From Folioceros fuciformis (lineage: Eukaryota > Anthocerotophyta > Anthocerotopsida > Anthocerotales), in contig JBNGIO010006281.1 in NCBI GenBank assembly GCA_049999805.1, positions 244,210 to 298,793 of the forward strand: DNA of 54,584 nt, given 5' to 3'. Shown here one piece after another: positions 32,968 to 43,417 of the stretch (the stretch's first letter is position 1; the number at the start of each line of letters is the position of its first letter). Below the pieces are notes generated by a model. It made no database searches. It was not told the origin of the DNA and saw nothing but the letters and a program-made list of their open reading frames with translations. Position numbers and translations under genes: made by a program.

Positions 32968-35640
32968 AGCCTTCCCCCGCCCTACAATTGGTGTTCCACT
33001 TGCAGTTTCACTTGGTCTCTTTCCCAAATATCCCGTGGCTGTGGAACCCACCTCGGGTTAGAGGGCATTGTCGGTCAAGTCGTAGCACGTTCCGCTATTG
33101 TTTGACGTGTTCGGAAGTTAGCGTTTGGTAGCTGAAGTGTTAGGATGATGGGCGTGGTTGCAAATGTGACGTAGCTGTGCAATAATAAAAGTGGAGAGAC
33201 TCGAGGAGATTTTGTGGCAGTGGCGGCCATTTGTTTGCGGGTGACGTGACTGAACCCCGGGCGGGGTGGGGCTGGGCGGGCCACGCCAGGCTAGGTTAGG
33301 CTTGGCTAGACTGGCTAGGCCAGGCCAGGCCAGGCAGTGGGCTTATTTGATGGAATGTTTTCCTTTTTGTTTGTGCAGGACGAGCTAAAGCGGTGGGGAC
33401 CGGGGGGAAAGGAACAGTGATCCATTGGTCCCTGATGTTGACTTTTTTGAGACGGCGGATCTCTAGGACAGGAGAAGAGAATAGAGCGGCCATTTTGTGT
33501 CGCGCGTAGAAATCGAGCAGATGCTTTGGGCGGAATGCCCAACACCACGGAACGGCATGGTATCTGGCGCAGGGAGAAGCTCCAAAGGAGAGAGGCCGGC
33601 CAATGGAGCGAGGCCGGTTGGTCAGCTGCCTGCGGCCAGCCTGCCTTGTGGTGTGTAGCCTGTATCCTGTAGCCCGCGGTGTTGCAAAAACTCCTGGGTG
33701 AAGTGGGCGTGTGTGGTCGGGGTCGGGGCAATTGTAATGGCGGGTGAATAAAGAGGATGAGAAGCGGAAGTGATTTTGTGTTGTTGTTGTTGGCCTGATG
33801 AGCCAGGGCCTGAGCTGGCCGCTGGCACACACGTAGCGCCTTGTCCGGCGACGTGATTTACGAGATCCTTAAAGACGGCGAGGCTGGCTGGATGGGCGGG
33901 TGGACCCGGGCCCAGTTGGCACGCGATCCGTGAGGCATGGAGCCATGATCCATGATCCAGGAGGGGAATGTGGGATGTGGGATGGTGGAGGAGGGGGAGG
34001 CGAGTTTGGCCTGGCCTGGCTATGCCCCCTGGGCTTGGGCCCTGAGCTCCGTGAACCGAGCTGAGCCGAGGATCCGAGCCGAGCCGAGCCCAGTCCAGTC
34101 CAGCCGAGCCGAGCCAGCGGCGCGCCGGTGGCGAATGAAGCTGTGCCGTTTGCCGTGGTAAGACGGAGCGTCGCGCTCGCAGCGGCAGAGGCAGCGGCAG
34201 CGACGGAGATCTGATACAAGCACAAGGACTGGAGTGGTGGGAGATTAATACGATGGGGGTGGTGACGCAGCGTTGATTAAGGCGGAAGGATCGGCCCAAG
34301 GGCAAAGCCACCTGCGGAAGGCGGGCTTGTTGGGGCCCGGGTGGGGGGGCGGGGTGGAGTTGAAGGAAGTCTGCGGCAAGCAAGTGAGGCAGGGATCCGA
34401 TGTTAATGTGGTGCTCCATCCAAGACATTTCATCTACGTAGCTAGGTAGATAGGACGTGGAAAGGGCGCGGCAGAATAGGTATCCCGACATGTGACATGA
34501 AAATCCGGGGATGTACACAAGGCACGCGGGTCCGGTCGGTGCGCGATTTTACTGGATGCTGGCGCCGCGAGAACGATACGAGCTCGTTCGCTGGGAGACT
34601 TGAGTTGGCTACGGTGGCGTGGCAACGGCTTTGGATCCCGGCCGCCAGTGGCACCGGACAGCATTCCATTCCATTCCATTACATTCCAGTCCAGTCCACT
34701 CCAGTCCACTCCAGAGCATCCCGTTCCCGTAGGCCGGCCGGGTGGGCTCAGGCGAAGCCGCGGGGAAGGTCCACGGTAGCTGGTGTCCGTAGCGCGCGGC
34801 GAGCCGTGGCGCTAGCGCAGCAGAGAGCAGAGTAGAGTAGGGTAGAGTGGAGTAGAAAAATGGAGAGTGCGGTGGAGGAGTGGCAGAGCCTTTAAATGAA
34901 GGCGCTTTTGTCGCATGCTGACTGACACGACGCGCGTTATTAGTGAGGAGGAGTCTGCACACAGTGGACGCTGGTGTCACAGCTGCAGGAGGAAGGAGCA
35001 GGCAGGCGGTGCGTGTGTGATGGGGAGTTGAGTGCGGAGTGGGAGTGGGCTTTGGTGGAGAGCGACGATCCCCGCTACTCCCGCTCCCGTTCCCGACTTC
35101 CGGCTATGAGCCCGGGAGCGGGTTTAATGGCGGTCTAATTGTGCGGGACCGGGGGCGGCAGAGCCAGGGACTGGGACTGGGCCCAGGCGAGCTCATCACT
35201 CCACCTGTGGTGCTCTCGGCTCATCTCTAAGAGCCTGAGGCTGGAGGCTGAGGCTGAGACTGAGGCAGAGGCAGCGGCAGAGCCTGAGCCTGAGCCTGAG
35301 CTTGAGGCTGATGAGGCAGGCCTGGCCCCCTGGGACTGGACCTCTGCACCCTGCACTGCACTGCTCTGCACTTGTGCACACTGGACACACTGCCGTTGTA
35401 TGTGTGAGTGAGTGATGGTGAGAAGCGATGTGTGATGAGGGCAGGGTCCCGGGGGGCCTACAGAGCACGGATCCCCACACACATTCTCTGACACCAACTA
35501 CATTCGTCGTCGTCGTCGTCGTCGTCGCCATTCTTGGTTCCTTCTGTCCATCTTTCCTTGCTCGTTTGAGTGAAGTTGAAGGCGCATGGATGGCAATTAA
35601 GGTGAGTATCTCTCCCTGGTTGTGGCTCAGGCCGAGGCGA
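32968..35640. other. GC-rich spacer with short tandem arrays
   Basis: The first 200 bases are probably the isocitrate dehydrogenase 3' UTR. Beyond that are pentamer-type arrays (GGCCA near 33320, GAGCC near 34075-34110, ATTCC near 34660-34690), a GCCTGA/GAGGCT hexamer stretch near 35230-35310 and a CGT triplet run near 35505-35530. The long open frames on both strands follow the repeats and have no protein-like conservation that I can recognise. Confidence 0.5.
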
Positions 35641-35658
35641 TGCACCCCCCCTTTCAGG

Positions 35659-36326
35659 GGCTTAGCCGTATAAATCAGGTGGCCAGGTCCGGGCCCCACT
35701 GACACTGTCCTTGTGCCCAAGTGTATACGGTGCATGTACATCATACATTACATGCACCGTATACAGTATAGGCTTGACTGGTTACCGGTTGTGTCTGCTA
35801 CGGGTTGTAGGAACTAGGGTTTAGGGAATGAAATCTCATTTCAAATCTTGATTTGCTTATACCGCGGTGTGGTGCATGTTCACTTCTTTCTCTAGTTACA
35901 CATTTAATCAGGATGCTACGATGCAAGGTTTTCTTCATCCTAACTTTGGATGTTTGTTTGTTTGTTTCTCCAATCTGCACTAATCCCTGCATGCTACACA
36001 CCATTATGTTTGTCTTGGTAAGGCAAACAGAATAGTACGTAGCACACAAGGATGAGCACGATGGTATTGTGTTTGAGGATACAGAATACTTCGTTGACAG
36101 TGAATGGTTCATAGCCCAAATGCAAGAGATGGGTGGACAGCCTTGAGTGCAGCTAAGTTGAGGCCTTTCAGGGAAAACAAAGAAAGTCATTACGATGGAT
36201 AATTACATGCCTCGTTTTTTCCAGCAAAATGGCAAGGTCGCACTCCTTGGTCCATCAAGCATGGCAGTGCTCCACGAGTGGCTGGGTAGGACCCAGACCT
36301 GGCCACCTGATTTTTACGGCTTAGCC
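35659..36326. mobile_element. possible MITE-like element bounded by a 35-bp inverted repeat
   Basis: Bases 35659-35693 and the reverse complement of 36292-36326 agree at 32 of 35 positions (core AAATCAGGTGGCCAGGT). Weaker similarity extends outward, including a CGATGC on the far side of each arm. The interior is about 600 bases without a transposase. Size and structure suit a miniature inverted-repeat element, but I could not define target-site duplications. Confidence 0.45.
35722..35765. repeat. perfect 17-bp inverted repeat (hairpin)
   Basis: TGTATACGGTGCATGTA (35722-35738) is followed by a 10-base loop and its exact reverse complement (35749-35765). It lies just inside the left arm of the possible MITE. 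No U-tract follows, so it is not a simple terminator. Confidence 0.85.
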
Positions 36327-36339
36327 CTCTCAGGGGCCC

Positions 36340-36496
36340 CTCTTCATTAACGCATCGAAGCGAGGGGCCCCAGGTCGTGGCTTCCGGCAGAGGGAGGGGG
36401 GTTGAGCAGAGGGCCCCGAAATTAATGGTCCCCAACGTGAAGCCAGTTACAATTAGAGGCGCAGTTGGCGCAGGGCAGGGCAGGGCAGGGCAGGCG
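36340..36496. other. spacer right of the inverted-repeat element
   Basis: This is short GC-rich sequence between the possible MITE and the CAGGCT array. It contains a GGGCA run at about 36474-36495 and no gene. Confidence 0.4.
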
Positions 36497-36543
<47 letters not shown>

Positions 36544-36553
36544 NNNNNNNNNN

Positions 36554-36606
<53 letters not shown>
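36497..36606 (+). repeat. CAGGCT hexanucleotide array interrupted by a 10-N gap
   Basis: Tandem CAGGCT/GGCTCA copies occur on both sides of ten N (36544-36553), at least 15 in all. The true length is unknown because the assembly broke inside the repeat. Apparent Gln-Ala or Pro-Glu repeat proteins here are by-products of the array. Confidence 0.9.
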
Positions 36607-39600
36607 CCAGGCGGTGACCATATCACACCACACACTACATAATGAGGGTGTGGTGAGGTCAGTGGGAGTCCCTCCTTGGGACTTGGGGCTGCGGCCAAAT
36701 CGGGCCGACAGACAGACCAGTGGGCAGGGCAAGGAAAGGCAGGGCAGGGCAGGGTAGATCCCTGGCCTTCCCTCCCTCCTCTCCCCCCAATCTGCTTAAA
36801 AAAGCGGCACTGCGTGCTGCTGCTGCGTCTGGCGCTACTGATGCTGATGCTGGGTGCAGCAGCCACCCGTCGCCGCGCCCGCAGCCAAGCCCAGCCAAGC
36901 CCAGCCCGGAGGGCAGGTGCCCGAGAAATCCCAGATATTTTTATTACATATCTCTGGGCCGTTCTCTCTCTCTCTCCATCTCCCTGTGCGTGTACATGGA
37001 TTGTCCGCAAGCTGCAAGCTGCAAGCTGCAGGCTGCAGCAGCCGCTATAAGAGGTCACGGTTGGTTGGCGGTGGGAGAGAAGGGCGGTGCTAGAATGGCG
37101 TGATTGGCGCGGGCCGCAGCCTACAAGCCGCAACGCCCCTCGCTGCACATGGGCGAGACGTGAGCCAAGAATAGAAGGAAAGAGCAGGTTAGCCAGCCAA
37201 TCACTGGGCTCCATTAATGATGACCAGCCCCAAAACTGCCGCCAATGAATGCGCATAACATCCAGTTTAAGGGCAGCCCCCATGCGGGTCGCTAAGCATG
37301 AGTGTAATGATGGAGCAGCGATTCGGGTATCCGGTTCCCGTTCCGGTTGAATGCTGGACTTGGCCGCCTCATCATGTCGTGGGCGCCGGCCGCCACTGCC
37401 CGCTGGCTGGCTGGCTGGCTCGCTGGCTGCATGTGCCACAACTCTCTGCCTTGCCCTGCCCTGCCCCGCTCCGCCCTGTCCTGTCCTGCCCTCCCCGTCT
37501 CATGCCCCATGTTATTCACAACAACTCCTTGAAATGGTCTAGTCCAATGCTGAATTACCAACAGTAACTACAAATTCCCTTTCTTTCTTTCCTTCCATTC
37601 CCATTCCAATTCCAATTCCAATTCCATTCCCGTGTTGTACGGACGGCATAAACTCCAGGCCCACCTCGCATCGCCTCCCACCCGCAAGCATTTGCCCAGC
37701 TTACCTTAATATAGCGCTACCGCTACCGATGCCGCTACCGCCACAGTTGGCCGCCGTCGATCCTCCCCTCCCCTCTGCCCAAGTCCCAGGTATCTAGATC
37801 TTCAACGTTTCTTCCTTAAACAGCAAAGCGCCTCAAGATGAAATGGTGGCGGAGCATGGAATTTTCGGGCCCCGCGCTCTCCTCTCCTCTCCTCTGCTGT
37901 GCTGTGCTCTGCTGTTCTGTTCTGTGCTTTGCGCCAACCCTCTCTCAAGACTTAGCAGCATCCCATTGCATGGCATCGTCTCGTCTTCCCCCCCCAGCCG
38001 AAAAGCAAAAAACCAAGCAGGCAAGCATTGGTTGCAGGTGGAGTATCGGGTTGGCGTCGCTTGTGTGGAACGGATCGGTATGGCATGTCAAAAGTACAAA
38101 CATTTTCTTTTCTCCTCTGCTCTGCTCTACTCTGCCCTGACCTGGCCTGTCCTGTCCTGCCCTGCCCTGCCCTGCCCTGCCCTGCTCTGCTGTGCTGTGC
38201 TTTGCTGTGCGAACGCGGAGTGGCGGGAGTGGGGGCGGCCCAATGGGACGCGTGGGCGACTGAGCGGGCTAGCGGCGTGGCCTCCTGTATCGCTAGGACT
38301 CGGCCCCACGCCACACGCCACACGCCAATCCAGAGGTTTTCTATCTCCAGGGCCAGAGCCAGGGCGCTGTGGCGCGCGGTGAGCGTGGCGTCCACACGCG
38401 CCGCAGCCAGCAACCATCAGCGTTTCGATCAGGATAACGTCGCTGCATCTCCCTCCCTCGGCTCCCTTTCCCAGCCCTGGGCCAGCGTCTCTCATCACTC
38501 ATTCTTGGTAGAGATCAAGCAAGCATGCAAGCACGAGCGGCCAGCACCCTAATCTTGCACTGTGCGAAGTCATGTCATGGCATCACACACGCCTGCCCGC
38601 CCCTTGCTACCTTTTTTATTCCGATCAAAGGCAAAGAAAGGCGCCTGCGCCTGGGTCTGGGCCTGGGCCTGGGCCTCGCCTGCCATGCTCTGCGCTACAC
38701 TGTTAATGCCCCTGCCCATTTGCTTTTGCTCTGCAGACTGCCACTTACCCCACCCCACCGCACCGCACCGCACAGCACCGCACCACGTTGCCTTCGGAAG
38801 CAACTTGTCCAACAATTGTGCGGAGTGATTGAAGGGAATGATCGAGCGGCCTGTCATCTGCTCCTCACGTCTCACCCACTCTCGACTCCCTGCCCAGGCC
38901 TGGCATCCTTCCTCCATTCTCCGCTCTCCACCTTCGACGCAACCAAACAAAACACAACAACGCCAAGCCAAGCCAAGCAGAGCAACGCAACGCAACGCAA
39001 CGCAACGCAACGCAAAGCCAAGTGTGGCTCTTGGCAGAAAGCGCAGTCCGGCTGCCCTGGCATGTCATGCCACTCTTCCATCCACCCTTTCCCCCTTCTC
39101 CTCCGCATCCGCATCCGCGTCCTCGTCCTACACCTCGTCCTCGCCCGCATCAGCGTCAGCGTCAGCGGATGACGTGAGTCAACAAGAACAAATAGTGGGG
39201 CAGCTACGCTCCAAAAACTGCATCTATCCAAAAAAACAAAAACCCGGCTCCACTGCCGGCCCTGATAGGCCCGGTCCCGAGCCAAGACCGGGCCGCGGCT
39301 GTCTGGTCGGGTCGGATCGCGTCGGAATGCAAACAAACACAGGCACGGTTTTGGAAAGCGAATGCCGTGCGGTGGGACAGAAGCCAGGGAGCCAGGATCG
39401 AAATGCACCGCACCCAGGCTGGCATATCGACAAGGCCCAAGCCGCGCAGCGCCACGTGGACCACCTTCTTTTCTCCTCTCCTTACCCTCGGCTCACCTCC
39501 GCTCGGCTCGGCTAGGCTCGGATAGGCTCGGATAGGCTCGGCTCAATGGCCTTATTCGCCCCATGGCAACGACTCTCCTCCATGACTGACTGAGTGGGCC

Positions 39601-39866
39601 AGCTATGGCATTCCCCTCCACAAAACCTCCTTCCTTTCCCCCTTCCCGACCACACAAACCCTACCCATGCTTCGGCCCTGGCCTGGCCTGGCTTGCCCTT
39701 CAACCGTAAAACGACAACACCTTAATAGCACCAGATATTTTCCCACATCCATCCTCTTCTCCCTTCCTCGACACTGCACACTCAGTGCTTGCACACCTAC
39801 AGGCTGCAGGCGGCCATTAGATTTCTTCACCTCCTCCTTTCTCCACCAACAACACACACGAGCGGA
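36607..39866. other. gene-poor region dense in short tandem arrays
   Basis: No conserved protein is seen. Arrays include GCAAGCT near 37010-37035, CTGG near 37405-37430, CCTGC near 37445-37490, AATTCC near 37600-37630, CCTGC/CTCTG near 38115-38205, CCGCA near 38755-38790, CAACG near 38984-39016 and GGCTC-type units near 39490-39545. Many have a 5-base period. Confidence 0.5.
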
Positions 39867-39922
39867 TTGGGTTTGGGTTTGGGTTTGGGTTTGGGTTTGG
39901 GTTTGGATTCGGGTTTGGGTTG
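39867..39922 (+). repeat. TTTGGG hexamer array
   Basis: About nine tandem TTTGGG-type units with one internal variant (GGATTCGGG). Each unit has a run of three G, so the plus strand could form G-quadruplexes. The unit resembles but is not the plant telomere repeat TTTAGGG. Confidence 0.85.
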
Positions 39923-40197
39923 GAGCCAACCGGACCAGACCATAGCGGACCGGACCGGAACGGAGCCGTTTCAAACTTGATTTGCAGACTGCAAGGACAG
40001 TGTGACCTCAACACAACACAATCCTACCTCGTCGCCCCACGACGCTTTCATACTCTGACGTAGTCCAACACCCACATTACTTATTGATTACCGAATCACC
40101 CACATCGCCATCAATCGGGAAGAAACGAACAAAAGGCAGTAGGAGTGGCTACGCCAAAGGCGAAGAGCTTGCAAGGCGGCTGGACCTGTGTCCCGGA

Positions 40198-40283
40198 AGG
40201 GGCAGGGAGAAGGGGCAGGGGCAGGGGCAGGGGCAGGGAGAAGAGGCAGGGGCAAGGGCAGGGGCGGGGGCAAAGGGCGGGGC
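40198..40283 (+). repeat. GGGGCA-type G-rich array
   Basis: Repeats of GGGGCA interrupted by GGGAGAAG blocks and ending in GGGGCGGGGGCAAAGGGCGG. The G runs make this a strong quadruplex candidate on the plus strand. It is non-coding as far as I can see. Confidence 0.8.
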
Positions 40284-42012
40284 CCCAAATGTCGTGCGCG
40301 AGAGAGCCTGCCATTGGCCCCGCCATGCTGTGCTGCATGGGACCCATCCATCTCATCATGCCCATGCTGCATTCAATTCCACCTCCTCTCCTCCTCTTCT
40401 CCTCCTCTCCTCCGCTGTTGCTGATCCTCTTCCAGCCCGCAGTCCCAAGTCATGGCTGGATTCGAGTCCGCTCGCTTCGCCTCGGCGCTCGAGCCTTTCG
40501 CATGTTCATCGGGCAGACTGTAGCCTCTATCTAGCCTTAGCTTGGGATGTAATGAAAACAGAGGCACCCACACCACAAACGCCTCCGGCCTCAACACGTT
40601 ATCACCTGGACGCGCTACCCCTTTCTGCTTATGATATTATTATTTTATCATATCACACCCAACTCTCCTTATCACACACAGAGCTAGCTAGCTAGCTTTG
40701 TCTTCTCACACGGACCAAGTGCACGCGCTTTTTCGCCTCTCCTCAGCGCTCCTCTCCACGCCTCGGGACACTTGAAACATTTGAAAAGCCTTACACGCAA
40801 CAACTGCAAACCACGCCTACGTCTCCAGCCCCAACCCACCAAACCGAATATGACTTTGTGTGTTTATAGTACCACGAGTTACATAGGAGCAGCATAATGC
40901 CATGCTGCGGATGCTGTTATGGGGACAATAATTTCTTCTGAACCTCGGCAGGACCATCACAAGACTGCCAGACCTTCACACGAAACAAATCACTTGTGCA
41001 TGTACCTCAGACCTTGACATAAAGCATGCGACACATTGATTCATAGTACCTTGAAGCTTGATATAAAGCATGCAACACATCGCAGTACCTCGAAGCTTGA
41101 CATAAAGCGACTGCAGCCGTCGGTCGTCTTACACATGTACTGTACTACGTCACTACACAGCGAACATACAACGAGGATGTACTGTACTACGTCACTACAC
41201 GGCGAACATACAACGAGGTTGGTTATGTCAGGTTTAGCTTAACGTTCTCCCACCTTCTCTTGCGCTGCAAAACACAGCTGGCCTGACTTGCTCCAGCCTA
41301 GCTAACTCATCCCGACCGTTGGTGAAAGCAACCTTACACATGCAAAACTATCACATCATAACTAACTGGGCAATTTTGAACTCTTGTCCACACCTACACT
41401 ACTCTGCCATGTACAACACACACCCACAAACTCACGCTACACCAATTGTCCTTCCACGCTCTAGCTTAATGTTTCACTACACCACATGATTATCAGATGT
41501 CTAGCCATTGTCCAGCTTCTTACATGTCACAGTTACATTCCACCCCTTCATGTCATGCGTGCATTTTCAAACTTGCACGACTACTTACACCTCATATGTA
41601 TGTACACAACCTCCTTTACATATAAAGCATGCCTGCAGGGGTTGTAGGGGTCAGGTTCAAATCCCAGCAAGATCAGACAAGCCCGAGACTCTTGTGTGTG
41701 TCTGCAACAGGTCTGGAATGTTCAAGGACAAGGACGAGCCAGTCCAGAGAGGCAAGACACTTGTGCATGATTGCCAGATCATAGCAACAAAGTAGAGTAC
41801 GCCCACAAGAGCATGTAGAGTACGCTCGCTAGAGCATGCTAGCAACAAAGTTGAGTACATCTCATCGCTCTCTCTTACACTCTTGCCTAGTCCTATTTTG
41901 TCTTGTCTCGTCCATAAAAAGAAAAAGACCCCTTTTTCAGACAAGGGGACAACATGCTATGTTGCCTGTCTATGTTGTATGTGCCTATGTCCATCACATC
42001 GTCCAGCCGGCC
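40284..42012. other. spacer with two local tandem duplications, no gene
   Basis: There is no supported gene. At about 41006-41105 three units of about 42 bases share GAAGCTTGAYATAAAGCATG. At 41136-41219 a separate 42-base unit is duplicated with a single change. A pol III B-box-like GGTTCAAATCC occurs at 41654-41664 without a convincing A box or tRNA fold. Confidence 0.45.
41136..41219 (+). repeat. tandem duplication of a 42-bp unit
   Basis: The unit beginning TGTACTGTACTACGTCACTA occurs at 41136-41177 and 41178-41219 with one substitution, indicating a recent duplication. Confidence 0.85.
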
Positions 42013-42165
42013 AGACTAGGCTGGGCTAGGCTAGGCTAGGCTGGGCTAGGCTAGGCTAGGCTAGGCTAGGCTGGGCTAGGCTAGGCTAGGCTAGGCTAGG
42101 CTAGGCTAGGCTAGGCTAGGCTAGACTAGGCTAGACTAGACTAGACTCGGCTTAGGCTAGGGTAG
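42013..42165 (+). repeat. GGCTA pentanucleotide array
   Basis: About 27 tandem copies of the 5-base unit (CTAGG/GGCTA), with scattered CTGGG and CTAGA variants, decaying at the right end. It is the longest continuous simple repeat in the window. Confidence 0.92.
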
Positions 42166-43371
42166 GATATCCTATCTGCTTTTCAAATCTTCAATTTGAC
42201 TCATCCGGGTCACCTACACAATGAATCCTTATACTTTAGTCCAACCATGTACATACATTCCTAGGTGACCAAAAATATAATAATAATATTACGGACATGC
42301 GCAAAGATTCCCCGAGCAAACTGCGATGGAGGAAGATGAGGCCTCCCATGCGGAGCCAGCTGGTGGTGCGCATCTCATGACCCATAGGAGTCACGACCAC
42401 GATGGCCACTTGGCTGACGACGACTCGACTCGACTCGACTCGTCTCGTCTCGACTCCACTCGTCCCGTCTCGTCTCTTCATCCCACCCAACAGTCCCGCG
42501 GGTGTCGCAGTTCCCGTGATGGCGCAACCGCATGTGCTTGCAAGCTGTCGCGGTACTTGCGCGGCATGCACCGGCGCGGGAACTGGCACGGCGGGGCAGG
42601 GCAGGGCAGGGCAGGCACGACACGGGCCGGGGCGNNNNNNNNNNNNNNNNNNNNNNNNNNNNNNNNNNNNNNNNNNNNNNNNNNNNNNNNNNNNNNNNNN
42701 NNNNNNNNNNNNNNNNNNNNNNNNNNNNNNNNNNGGCCGGGTTTCGGGGTTCCCGGGTTCCCGGGTAGGGTAGCGTACCCGGGGAGGGGACCGGGGGTCC
42801 GGGGTCCGTCCACCGCCAGTCCTTACAAAAATCAGTGACGGACGCTGGGCGCAGTGGAGCCCACCATGGAAGGTAAGTCGGCCGAGAGAACCCGGGTGGC
42901 CTCCGGTTCCCGGTGTACACAAGTCAACATTCTGCCTGCCTGCGGCATGCATCATGTATGAATGTATGTATGTACCTATGTAGAGTATGTATGCATGGAG
43001 CACGGAGGGCATACTGTGGGCCCCAGTAGTTAGACGGACGGCGGTGAGTTTGGAAGGAGGTTTGGGCCACCGTTCGCCAGTGTCACTGCCTCTTGGCAGC
43101 GCCTACATATTTGGGGCTGGCCAGGGATCGAGTAGGCGGAAGCCAGGGATTGGCGCGGGGCCAGAGCTAGATGCATCCGGATGCATCCGACAGGAATCCC
43201 AGGCGGACTCCTCGCTACTCGAGCCTGAGTCTCCCATTGGGCCCCCAAATTCATTCACTCACTCGCCGCTCGCCTGACTTCCGCCTTCCAGGCCTTACTT
43301 CCGGCCACACATTACATGGACGTGACAGGACATTACATCCTTCTCCGCCCAGGATTCCTCCACAAACTACT
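42166..43371. other. spacer with CTCGA array, GGGCA array and a 100-N gap
   Basis: A GACTC/GTCTC pentamer stretch occurs at about 42420-42478 and GGGCA copies at about 42595-42617. These are followed by 100 N (42635-42734) and then a C/G-rich stretch of CCCGGG-type words. I see no protein-coding gene. Confidence 0.5.
42635..42734. other. assembly gap (100 N)
   Basis: One hundred N in very GC-rich sequence between a GGGCA array and GGTTCCCGGG-type words. Length unknown. Confidence 0.9.
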
Positions 43372-43417
43372 CACAGTCCCCAGTCCCCAGTCCCCAGTCC
43401 CCAGTCCCCAGTCCCAG
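43372..43417 (+). repeat. CAGTCCC heptanucleotide array
   Basis: Six tandem copies of CAGTCCC, the only clear 7-base array among the mostly 5-base arrays of this region. Confidence 0.85.

Noticed and set aside
33296-34518. Long minus-strand frames of 170-300 codons
   Set aside because: They follow GC-rich simple repeats, overlap each other in several frames and show no conserved motif.
36497-36606. CRISPR array or other spaced repeat
   Set aside because: The units are directly tandem hexamers without spacers, in a plant nuclear genome.
36453-37439. 328-codon frame with Pro-Glu repeats
   Set aside because: The repeat protein is produced by the CAGGCT array and includes the assembly gap.
39867-39922. 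True telomere end
   Set aside because: The array is only about 56 bases, has the unit TTTGGG rather than TTTAGGG, and is flanked on both sides by ordinary sequence and genes.
41600-41700. tRNA gene at the GGTTCAAATCC word
   Set aside because: The flanking bases do not pair into a T stem and no acceptor stem, A box or anticodon arm can be folded.
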